The position numbers were made by a program, and so were the translations under genes. This document shows, one piece after another, positions 54,975 to 64,000 of a stretch of DNA of 64,000 bases. The stretch's first letter is position 1, and every line of letters starts with the position of its first letter. The DNA lies in assembly GCA_036023115.1 (NCBI GenBank), contig JAYKKT010000086.1:11361501-11425500 (forward strand), read 5' to 3'. This stretch comes from Brasenia schreberi. Taxonomy: Eukaryota > Streptophyta > Magnoliopsida > Nymphaeales > Cabombaceae. The notes under the pieces were generated by a model that saw only the letters and a program-made list of their open reading frames with translations, was not told the origin of the DNA and did not search any database.

Positions 54975-56330
54975 CTACACATAATACTTCTTTAAGTATT
55001 GAATATTGATAGGATCTGCTAAATTCCTACCTTCTACATCGATCAACCAATACGAGTTATTTGTGGTGGTTGCACGTACAACATAGGGCCCATCCCACTT
55101 GGGGCGCCACTTTTCAAGGGGATGTGCTACGATAGTGAATAATTTTCAAAACCAGATCTCCCACTTCAAAGTGGCGAGGTCTCATGTGTTTGCCATAGTG
55201 CCGGGCTATCCTTTGCCGATATGCACGAGCATGATCCATAGCAAGGAGTCGCCTCTCATCTACCAAATCTAGTTCGGCCATCCTAGCATGCTGAAGCGTC
55301 TCTAGGGGGAGGTCGAGTGCTATGGATGTATGGAATGAATGCAGTTGAGTATGAATGGGAAGAATGGCGTTTGTGCCATAGACCAATTCGAATGGTGTGG
55401 CATTCGTGGGAGTCCGGATGGAAGTCCTATAAGCCCATAAGGCTTCATCCAGTTTCTCGTGCCATGTTCTACCCTTCTCTAAGGTTTTCTCAACAATGCT
55501 GATGAGCGTCTTGTTGGTGGCTTCGGCTTGGTTGTTGCCTTGAGGGTAGTAAGACGACGAGAAGTGATGATTTATGCCATACTTGTTGCACAGCTTGACC
55601 ATCCACTCATTTTTGAATGGGGTGCCATTATCAGACACAAGGTCTCGTGGAACCCCAAATCGAGCCAAGATATTCCTCCTAATGAAAGCCACCACATGTT
55701 GCCCCAGCACGTTGGTTAGGGAAATGGCTTCCACCCACTTGGAGAAATACTCAGTGGCTGCTAAGATGAATCGATGCCCATTCGAGGCTTTTGGAAATAT
55801 TGGGCCTACAATGTCAAATGCCCACATGGTGAATGGCCAGGGGTTGACCACGGAATGTAACACAGATGAGGGGATATGAATGGCGTGCCCATGCACTTGA
55901 CATGGATGACACTTCCTAACATGATCGTGACAATCCTTTTTCAGGGTGGACCAAAAATAGCCCCCTCTAAGTATTTTCATTGCCATCATGTTGGCATTAA
56001 CATGACCTCCACATTCTCCATCGTGGAACTCATGCATCACTATCCTAGCCTCCTCTAGATCGATACACCTAAGTAGGATGCCGGTAAAACTTTTCTTGTA
56101 TAGAACCCCACCCAGAATGGTGTATCGGGTCGAAATCTTACGGATGAATGCCTTATCTTTGGATGTGGCATCCTCGGTGAATCCCCCAATTTCTAGAAAA
56201 TGCTTGATGTCGTAAAACCAAGGTTTTTCCATAGAATCTGGGTTATTTTGGCAAATATCCAAATCGTGTGTGGATGGGTTGAGCGCATGACATATTTCTA
56301 AAGACCGGGTCCCTGAAATGGGATCGACCT
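54975..56330 (-). pseudogene. Integrase of element G
   Basis: Open from the second RNase H to RSTSP at 55114, where a 2-nt loss (about 55127) shifts the frame just before the GPY/F module; the last 45 codons continue in another frame. HDGECGGH and KCHPCQ, WAFDIVGP, SDNGTPF and QAEATNK are intact, so the zinc module and D,D,E set remain. GNNQAE replaces GNGQAE. Nearest to A in sequence. Confidence 0.9.
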
Positions 56331-57025
56331 TTAGGGCTGAACCAAAGGAGGAGAGGGCATCGACGATGCCATTGTCCTCTCTTCCCACGTGTGTGAGTTT
56401 GCACGATTGGAAGGACTCAACCAATCGAGTGGCCAACTCGTGATAAGGAAGTAGTTTTTCGTTACGTACTTGCCAATTTTTCAAAACCTAGTTTATAACA
56501 AGGAGCGAATCTCCAAAGACCTCGATGCATGATGCCCCTAGAGTTTTCGAAATCCTCAAGCCGAGTGCTTAATACTCAGCTATGTTGTTGGAACATTCAA
56601 AATCTAGGCAGATTGCTATGGGAATCTCGCCCTTTTCAGGGGAGATGAGGATGACCCCAGCACCAGCCCCTCGTTGGTTTCGTGCCCCATCGAAGTGCAT
56701 CTTCCACACTTGGTTTTCGAAAATGTTTTCCAAAATGTGGTTTTGAAAATGGTTTTGCAATATGCCTTCATCGGGCATTTCATTAAATGTGGGATATGCA
56801 TCCTCTAGGGGAAACTCAGCCACGTAGTCTGCTAGGGCTTGCCCCTTCATGGAGATCTGGTGATGGTATTTCAAGTCATACTCCATTAGAAGGAGTTGCC
56901 ATTTGCCCAATCTACCCGTGAGAATGGGTTTTTCGAACAAGTGCTTGATTGGATCAAGCTTGGACACTATCCAGATCTCATGATCTAGGAAATAGTGTCT
57001 GAATTTTTGGCAGGCCCAAACTAGG
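56331..57025 (-). pseudogene. RNase H end and second RNase H of element G
   Basis: From LVWACQKF (break at 57025) through KPILTGRLGKWQLLLMEY to KMHFDGARNQRGAGAGVI at 56706. A TAA follows NIAEY at 56569, a few bases are missing in EALIQGL, and INQV is TAG (about 56485) as in A. The end RLTHVGREDNGIVDALSS is present with Asp. Two domains, both broken. Confidence 0.85.
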
Positions 57026-57290
57026 TGACTCTATTTTGAGCTCCCATTGCTTTTTGAGGCATCATTTTTCAAATCCTACCTTTTTGTGACTCTCGTCCTT
57101 TTGTGGGGTGTGGATTCTGTGTCCCACTGTGTTTGTGTGCCCTGAATCAGGGATTTCATTTTAAGCTCCCAGAATTTCAAAGTTTTGTTTTTCAATTTTT
57201 TTATTTTCTTTTTAATTTTCCAGATTTTTTTGGCTTTTTGAAATAAGAAAATATTTTTTTGGTTTTTCTTTTGAGGTTGGAGTGCTTGTG
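57026..57290. other. Unassigned filler between G and the LTR of H
   Basis: A 265-bp stretch with TTTTGAGCTCCCA (57035) and TTTTAAGCTCCCA (57153) as direct repeats and long T runs. I cannot match it to any LTR or coding part in the window. It may be the downstream part of a divergent leader or sequence inserted at the deletion. Confidence 0.5.
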
Positions 57291-58648
57291 GATGATTTGA
57301 TCCTGGCAGCCGAGTGGAAGTGCACAGCCGGGTGGGGTGTGCAGGTGGCAGCCGAGTGGAGTGGCGGTGGAGGTGGTATAGCTAGGGAGTGATGGAGTGA
57401 GATGGGGTGGAAGAGAGGGCAGGTGAGAGAGGAGAGAGAGACCTTTTCACGCAAAAAGGAATGGGTTTTATAGGCAAGGGGGTTGGGGTCAGTTGGGAGT
57501 GGTATGGGGTAGATATTTAGGATAAGGTGGGGTGGTGGGGTGGTTTGGATAGGTCGGCTAGGGTGGGTGGTATGGTGGTTTAGGGTAGGTCTGTTAGGGT
57601 GGCCGGGAATTAAGGGTTAGGGTCTAATTAGGTGGATTAAGGTGTGATTAGGTTTAGTCTAGCTAGGATCTAGGTGGTCTAGTTAGGTGGGGTGAGCTAG
57701 GTGAGGTCAGCTAGGTATGGTTAGGGTGGTTTTGGATGGGGATGGCTAGAATTGGGTCAGGTTTAGGGGGGAGTGGCTAGGTGAGGTGGGTTAGCTTAGG
57801 GCTAGGTTTTAGGAGCATCCCCTTGGCATCGATCCATGGACCTAGTTGCAGTCATGTTCATGTTGGTGCAGCCCCAGGTTAGGTGTAGGTGCATACAAGC
57901 TCAAACCCACACTCTAGGCTAAACCCACATGGTTAACCCACCCTTTACTCAAAGTGAAGCCCACCAACTTTCTCACTCATACTTTATCCCCCTTCTCTCT
58001 CTACCCAAGCTTTTCATGTGAATTTTCTGTGGGCCCCACCTCCATTTATGAGAAGGTGATGTGGGCCATGGATGTGGATATTGGATTGGATCTTTGGATC
58101 CCAATCCAAATCCAAATCTAGATGCATGTTTGGGTTTGGATCTAGATATATATGGTCTAGATCCGACCCAAATCTGATTTTTTGATTCCTTCATGGCATT
58201 TCGAAATGGATGGTTTGTGCGGGGCCTGACTGCATCAGTACTCCGTCTTGCGTTGGGTCTTCGCCAACATTGTCGTCCGCTCTTCTTCTCACCTTCCGGA
58301 GATCATTTTGAATATATTGTTGATATCGGGGGCTTGGATGTCCAAGAATTTGGGGATGATTCTGATATGAGAGTTGATGTGCCGGGCTTGAAATATGCTC
58401 CGGGTCCAGGCTCTTTTTTGCTTCTTTGGTCCTGCTTTCATCAGGCCAAGCTGCTTTTCGGGGTTTCAAAACACCTTTTTAAGGTTTCAAAACTGTATGT
58501 AAATATTTTTAAAACATATATGGTTTAAACATATGTACAGGGTTGTCTGGAAGGCTCCTCGGTTTCCAAACTCAAAATAGCCCTCTAGGGCTGCTTTTGC
58601 AAAACTAGGTATATTTTAGGAAAATCATGGGATTTTGGGGTGTTTACA
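57291..58648 (-). repeat. 3' LTR of H, U5 side missing
   Basis: Ends GTTTACA at 58648. On the minus strand: U3 like A/D, GGATCY words (58170-58075), CATAAATGG (about 58055), TATAAAAC (57472-57465) and a C-rich leader with CGGCTGCCAC words. The donor, hairpin repeats and U5 are absent. Confidence 0.85.
57465..57472 (-). promoter_or_regulatory. TATA box candidate of LTR H
   Basis: TATAAAAC on the minus strand before the C-rich leader. Confidence 0.5.
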
Positions 58649-59812
58649 AATGCCCCTCTTTGGCATTATCCAAATTTATTTGGATAATGGCAAAGACGAC
58701 AACACCGCTTTCGATGTCTCCCTATATCTATCCACGAAAATATTAAATCGTCCCAATTTTTAAGAAAAATCTCTCTTTTAAACCTGATTGGAGGAGATAT
58801 TACGCCAAAGGGATTTCTATGGTTTCTGGTCCTAAATGGGATCATGTTTATGCAAGTGTTCATGCGTGGATGTGCACATGCGTGACATGGATGAGACGCC
58901 AAGGATGGCGACCTCCTAGAGACCAAATGACATGGTCGAACTCTTGAGACTTACGAAGGTCTGTTGCTCCAAGTGAGCAGACCCTATGTTGCTCGATGTT
59001 CGATTTTTCAAAATTTTATTTACAAAAGGAAAAACTGCTTTGAGCCTCAATTCTAAGGATCTTGAGCTCTTCGTGTTTTGCCTTTGCTTGAGTCTTGACA
59101 CTCGCTAATCTAGCGGAGGTTTTATAAGAAAACAAACTATATTTCAAAATTCCTACGTCTTACTCGAAACGTTGAATTCTCAAACAAAATGAAATTCAAG
59201 TAAGTAAATCCTATCTTTACTTTAGGATTCCTCAAAATGAACCATGTTTTACTTGGGATAAGCCAGGGATGGGAAAGAGATACCATGGTCCCTTCTGAAG
59301 CGTCCCATGGTTTGAGGCATAGAGGGCGGAAAACTGCTCTTTTTTGAGCTTTTTGGCCTTTTTTCCATCTTTTCATAGAGGGTCTCCCTTTGGGAGTATT
59401 TTTTCTTTAATCCCTCTTTTTTATACGAGAATCGAATTTTTCTTTTTTATTATGGTTTCTTTCTTTCGGAAAGAGATTTTTGGCGGGGATTTCCCTTCAT
59501 TTTGGCCATGTTTTCCTTTTGGAAGGAGAAGAGAAGAGGGGAGAACTTATCCCAAGGTCATACTTGATCCATTCCAGATCAGCCTATTTAGAAATAGCAC
59601 ATACTACTTGCAAGTATCTTGCTATATTGAACTAGGACTTTCTTTGTAAGAAGAAGGATTTTGAAATGTAACCACGTATTTGGAAAACTCCACTCTTTCA
59701 CAAGTGTGAATTCTCTTGATCAGGTTTACACGATTTGCCTTTGAACCTTGCTTTCGAAGTTTCAAAGAAGCTATCCCTAAGGATTTTTGAAAATGGGAAT
59801 TTAACCCAAATC
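58649..59812 (-). other. Polypurine tract, palindrome and 3' UTR of H
   Basis: CAAAGAGGGGCATT beside the LTR and CATTATCCAAAT-aa-ATTTGGATAATG (58663-58688). The pair CCATGG/CCATGG (59283-59311) stands where B has CCACGG/CCGTGG. The CTCCCAAAGGGAG hairpin is at about 59383-59397. Confidence 0.73.
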
Positions 59813-61110
59813 CTACACATAATACTTCTTTAAGTATTGAATATTGATAGGATCTGCTAAATTCCTACCTTCAACATCAATCAACCAATATGAGTTGTTC
59901 GTGGTGGTTGCACGTACAACATAGGGTCCATCCCTCTTGGGGCACCACTTTCCAAGTGGATGTGGGCCACGATAGTGGATAATTTTCAAAACCAGATCTC
60001 CCACTTCAAAGTGGTGAGGTCTCATGTGTTTGTCATAATGTCGGGCTATCCTTTGCCAGTATGCATGAGCATGATCCATAGCAAGGAGTTGTCTCTCATC
60101 TAACAAATCTAGTTCGGCCATCCTAGCATGCTGAAGCGTCTCTAGGGGGAGGTCGAGTGCAATGGATGTATGGAATGAATGCAATTGTGTATGAATGGGA
60201 AGAATGGCATTTGTGCCATAGACCAATTCGAATGGCGTGGCATTCGTGGGGAAGTCCTACAAGCCCATAAGTCTTCATCCAGCTTCTCGTGCCACGTCCT
60301 ACACTTATCTAAAGTCTTCTCAATTATACTAATGAGAGTCTTATTCGTGGCTTCGGCTTGGCCATTGCCTTGAGGGTAGTAGGGCGAGGAGAAGTGGTGA
60401 GTTATGCCATAAGTGTTGCACAACTTAACCATCCGCTCGTTTTTGAATGGGGTGCCATTATCGGACACAAGGTCTCTTGGAACTCCAAATCGAGCCAAGA
60501 TATTCCTCCTAATGAAAGCCACCACATGTTGCCCCTGTACGTTGGTCAGGGAGATGGCTTCGACCCACTTGGAGAAATACTCAATGGCTGCTAAAATGAA
60601 CCTATGCCCATTCGATGCCTTTGGAAAGATCGGGCCTACAATATCAAACGCCCACATGGTAAATAGCCAAGGGCTGACCACAAAATGCAATGAAGATGAG
60701 GGGATATGAATGGCGTGCCCATGCACTTGACATGGATGACACTTTCTAACATTATCGTGATAATCCTTTTTCAGGGTGGACCAAAAATAGCCCGCTCTAA
60801 GTATTTTCATTGCCATCATGTTGGCATTAACATGACCTCCACATTCTCCATTGTGGAATTCATGCATAACAGTCCTAGCCTCCTCTAGACACATGTTAGT
60901 AGGATGCCGGTAAAACTTTTTTTATACAAAACCCCACCCAAAATCGTGTATCGTAGAAAATTTTCCGATAAATGCCTTATCTTTAGATGTGGCATCCTCA
61001 GCAAATCCCCCATTTTCTAGAAAACATTTGATGTCATAAAACCAAGGTTTTTTAACAGAATCTGGATTATTTTAGCAAATATCCAAATCGTGTGTGGATG
61101 GAGCGGGTGC
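59813..61110 (-). pseudogene. Integrase of element H
   Basis: The amino-terminal part (61110-60895) is shifted by small deletions near 60950 and 60893. From 60894 the zinc module (HNGECGGH, KCHPCQ), WAFDIVGP, SDNGTPF and GQAEATNK are open and intact. A deletion of about 11 bp near 60250 shifts the frame before VYGTNAILP; from 60226 the rest, with GPY/F module KRDGPYVV, is open to YLKKYYV at 59813. Confidence 0.9.
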
Positions 61111-61154
61111 ATGCCATATCTCTAAGGATCGAGTTCCCAAAGTGGGGTCGACCT

Positions 61155-61514
61155 TTAGGGCTGAACCCAAGGAGGAGAGGGCGTCTCCTCTCTTCCTACG
61201 TGTGTGAGTCTACACGATTGGAATGACTCAACCAATCGAGTGGCCAACTCGTGAGATGGAAGAAGTTTTTCATTTCGCACTTGACAAATTTTCAAAACTT
61301 TGTTTATAACAAGGAGCGAATCTCCAAAGACCTCGATGCATGATGCCCCTAGAGTTTTCGAGCCTTGTATGAGTGCTTCATACTCAACTATGTTGTTGGA
61401 ACATTCAAAATCTAGGCGAATTGCTATGGGGATCTCACCCTTTTCAGGGGATATGAGGATGACCCCAGCACCAGCCCCTCGTTGGTTTCGTACCCCATCG
61501 AAGTGCATCTTCCA
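61155..61514 (-). pseudogene. Second (archaeal-type) RNase H of element H, end deleted
   Basis: KMHFDGVRNQRGAGAGVI, NIVEYEALIQG (two residues lost after it), VFGDSLLVINKV and LTHVGREE. A deletion of about 14 bp near 61182 removes the NGIADAL block with its Asp and shifts the frame. Here Lys stands where A and G have TAG. Confidence 0.87.
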
Positions 61515-61991
61515 CACTTGGTTTTCGAAAGAGTTTGCCAAAATGTGGTTTTGAAATTGATTTTGCAATATGCCTCCATCAGGCATTTCACTAAATGTGG
61601 GATATGCGTCCTTCAGGGGGAACTCAGCCACGTAGTCAGCTAGGGCTTGCCCCTTGATAGAGATTTGATGATGGTATTTTAGGTCATACTCCATTAGAAG
61701 GATTTGCCATTTGCCCAATCTACCAGTGAGAATGGGTTTTTCGAACAAGTGCTTAATTGGATCAAGCTTGGACACTATCCAGATCTCATGATCTAGGAAA
61801 TAGTGTCGAAATTTCTGGCAAGCCCAAACTAGGGCCAAGCACATCTTCTCCATGGCTTGGTAATTCCTTTCATAAGCCAAGAGAGTTTTCAAAATATAAT
61901 AGATGGCATACTCCTTGTGGGTGTCATCCTCGTATTTAGCTAACAAAGCTCCCAAGGCATTCGCATGCATGGAAATGTAAAGCAAAAGAGG
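61515..61991 (-). pseudogene. RT-linked RNase H of element H
   Basis: PLLLYISMHANALGALLAKY, EKMCLALVWACQKFRHYFLDHEIW and KPILTGRLGKWQILLMEY, without a stop. In frame with the RT thumb upstream and the second RNase H downstream. Confidence 0.89.
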
Positions 61992-63548
61992 TTTTCCTTG
62001 CTTTGGAGGATTTAAAATAGGGGGATTAACTAGGTATGCCTTTAGTCTTTCAAATGACTTTTGGCAGTCGTCATCCCATGAAAATTTTGTGCCCTTCCTC
62101 AACAATTTGTTAAAGGGTTCGCATCTAGTCGCCAGGTTTGATATAAACCTGCGAATGGATTGCAATCGACCCTAGAGGCTACAAATCTGTGTGAGATTGG
62201 AGGGTGGAGCCATGTCTATGATGGCTCGACACTTAGATGGGTCGACTTCTATACCCCTTTGGCTCACCGTAAAGCCTAAGAGCTTTCCGGACTCTACCCC
62301 GAATACACATTTCTGAGGGTTTAGCTTTACTTTGTAAAGTCTAAGCCTTTCGAAAATCTTTTGTAAGCATTTGATATGGGTGCATCGAGTTTTGGATTTT
62401 GCCAAGAGATCATCCACATAGACCTCTACGAGCTTATGAATTTGATCATGGAAGATCGTGGTCATGGCTCTCTGGTATGTTGCGCCGGCATTTTTCAAAC
62501 CAAAGGGCATGACTGTATAGCAGTACGTGCCCCATGGGGTTGTGAATGCGGTCTTACCCTGATCTCGTGGACCTAATTTGATTTGATTATACCCTGAATA
62601 GCCATCAATAAACAAAAACATTTCGTGATTTGCAGTACTATCGACTATCAAATCTATGTTTGGTAAAGGATAATTATCCTTTGGAGTGGCTTTATTCAGG
62701 TTTCTGAAATCAATGCATATTCGAATCTTCCCATTGGTTTTTCAAACAACAACGATATTGGATAACCAATCAGAATACGCGATGGGTTTTATAAATTGGC
62801 TTTTAACAGATCTTCTAAACCCTCTTTGACTTGTGCGTGTACATTCAGATGTATTTTCCTAAGCTTTTGCTTTATGGGTTTCACATCCGCATCTAAGGAA
62901 AGACGATGTTCGACAATACTGGGGTCTATGCCCGGCGTGTCTTCATACGTCCATGCAAACACATCTAAGTAGGTTTGTAAAAATGCAATGAATGCTGATC
63001 TTTCATGCTCATGCAAACATGCGCCGACCTTAATGAGTTTGGGATTTGAATCACTCCCTAGGTTTACCTCTATGAAATCTCCTCCTACTGAATTGGAAGG
63101 TCTTTCAAAATCGAGAATTTTATGAAATTCTAAGAGCTCAGAAGTGGGATCTTCCTCAAGGGGATCCACTTCGGGGCTTTGATCATTCTCGTGGTTTGTA
63201 GATCCTAGGGAATTTGATGCATGGATTTTCAAAAGACCTGGTTTTACACTTGGAATTTCTATTGATTTCGAAATTTTTGGTCTGGTTTTGCAGACAACGT
63301 TTCTTTCGAAATCTTTTCCTTTTTCCAAATCCTTACCAGGAGCAGCTATGTATAAAATCTTTTTGGAATTTTGTAATTTTTCGATTTTTTTTGTGTTTTT
63401 GCAAAACGAGTATTTTGGGAACTATACAAATTACTCTTTTTTCGATTTTTTCATTTTCCAATGTTTTTGGCTTTTATAATTTTTCCATTTTTTTGATTTT
63501 AAGTTTTTCAAATGTTTTTGTATTTTTGATAAAGGGATCTTCTATCAT
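61992..63548 (-). pseudogene. ORF2 linker and reverse transcriptase of element H
   Basis: Starts ATGATAGAAGATCC at 63548 (second Met replaced). The linker carries stops; from 63328 it is open with VGGDFIEVNLG and DVFAWTYEDTPGID to a 1-nt loss at about 62798. TGA in VVV-stop-KTNG (about 62745). From 62651 the palm is open: FIDGYSGYNQI, PFGLKNAGATYQRAM with Gln intact, VYVDDLLAKSK. A TAG replaces Gln after QICSL (62172). Thumb open. Confidence 0.88.
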
Positions 63549-63573
63549 ACCTACAAAGGGAAAACACTAAAGG
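63549..63573 (-). promoter_or_regulatory. 25-nt spacer between ORF1 and ORF2 of H, acceptor-like
   Basis: CCTTTAGTG then TTTTCCCTTTGTAG and GT before the ORF2 ATG; 25 nt as in A, D and F. Confidence 0.5.
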
Positions 63574-64000
63574 TTAGACTCTGAATAAGAGGTCTAAATC
63601 GTAGGTTTCTTCTAGGGTAGGCTCCAGGGCACCCTTGACCCAGGTGGTCACAGGGGGTGTCTCTGGTGGTATTTTGGGAGTACAGCCAATCCCATATCAG
63701 CTTGGATTGGCCCTAGGAAGTACGGGTTCTAGGAGACCCTGATTTTGTGCCCCTAGTCTCTTATAAGGCAAATAGCCCATGTTTAACAGCATGTTCCACG
63801 ACTTTTTGTTTTTAGAGAATTTTGGATATAAATCGTGGTCCTGGAACTTGCTGTCGTCTATGTTGTGTACATAGGGCTTTTTGTCTAGGGGTTTTGGAAA
63901 TAAGGGATTCTTGGGTTTTCCTAGAATGGTCAAAACCTTGAGGGGGCCAGCCTTGGGTGGCCCCTTCATATACACGACCTTCCTAGGGTTGTTCAATATG
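63574..64000 (-). pseudogene. G-patch-like tail of ORF1 of element H, partial
   Basis: From NNPRKVVYMKGPPKAGPLKVL at the window edge through FQDHDLYPKFSKNKKSWNMLLNMGYLPYKRLGAQNQGLLEPVLP, a G-patch-like segment, to a TGA/TAA after RANPS (63697) and then the remaining codons to the stop at 63574. The protease proper lies outside the window. Confidence 0.85.

Larger units (their letters stand above)
53418..57025 (-). mobile_element. Element G: 3' half of a minus-strand element
   Basis: A 380-bp start of the 3' LTR (53797-53418), 3' UTR (53798-54974), integrase (54975-56330), second RNase H and the end of RNase H, broken at about 57025 in LVWACQ. The 5' half is missing. Its LTR piece is of the A/D type, unlike that of F. 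Shares a stop with A. Confidence 0.87.
57026..64000 (-). mobile_element. Element H: minus-strand element running off the window
   Basis: 3' LTR remnant (about 57291-58648), 3' UTR (58649-59812), integrase, second RNase H, RNase H, RT (to 63548) and the end of ORF1 (63574-64000). Gag and 5' LTR are outside. Several frameshifts and stops. Confidence 0.88.

Noticed and set aside
44028..64000. One long tandem retrotransposon array sharing LTRs
   Set aside because: The LTR of F belongs to another subfamily than those of G and H, and LTR/PBS borders are missing at both joins; deletion between neighbours explains it better.

Overview
The window is repeat-rich nuclear DNA of a land plant, probably heterochromatin of a large genome. 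Every coding stretch belongs to one lineage of Ty3/gypsy LTR retrotransposon (Tat/Retand/Ogre-like). The signs are gag-pro and pol in separate frames, a G-patch-like motif after the protease, an RT with YVDD, two RNase H domains (the second with D-E-D-D blocks), an integrase ending in a GPY/F module, and LTRs of 2.7-3.5 kb. I see no host gene, tRNA, rRNA or CRISPR array. The species cannot be named from this.

Elements are labelled A-H and X-Z, and the nesting can be read from breakpoints and target-site duplications. Positions 1-2066 are the 3' part of a plus-strand LTR (X) sitting in the 3' UTR of minus-strand element A (2067-16280). A carries a solo LTR (Y, 8431-11623, TSD cccgc) in its gag, and A itself lies in the RT of plus-strand element B (16281-25894). 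B has a recent tandem duplication of [integrase end, 3' UTR, LTR start] with a 1943-bp unit. B ends inside the LTR of an older minus-strand element E (25895-27327). Plus-strand element D (27328-43071) lies in E's 3' UTR. D's 5' LTR is split by minus-strand element C (27823-35345, TSD accat), and D is truncated in its RNase H and joined to an old remnant Z (43072-44027). From 44028 to the end three minus-strand elements F, G and H lie head to tail; G and H have truncated 3' LTRs fused to the next element's coding region.

All coding regions carry stops or frameshifts, so everything is annotated as pseudogene. In an intact element ORF1 (gag, protease, G-patch-like tail) and ORF2 (linker, RT, RNase H, second RNase H, integrase) are separated by 25 nt and lie in different frames. 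In each LTR where it could be found the leader carries GTAAGTG, an exact 5' splice-donor core, and a pyrimidine-rich stretch ending in AG lies 23-24 nt before the gag ATG. A similar stretch lies directly before the ORF2 ATG. I infer a retrovirus-like splicing scheme in which one leader donor feeds gag-pro and pol messages.

The most unusual structure is an array of about 13 self-complementary stems with different but compensating sequences in the leader of element C's 5' LTR (33244-34142), with related arrays in C's other LTR and in F. Other points worth checking are the mismatched LTRs of element C, nonsense codons shared by independent insertions, covarying hairpins in the 3' UTR, and a repeat of the primer-binding-site core inside U5.
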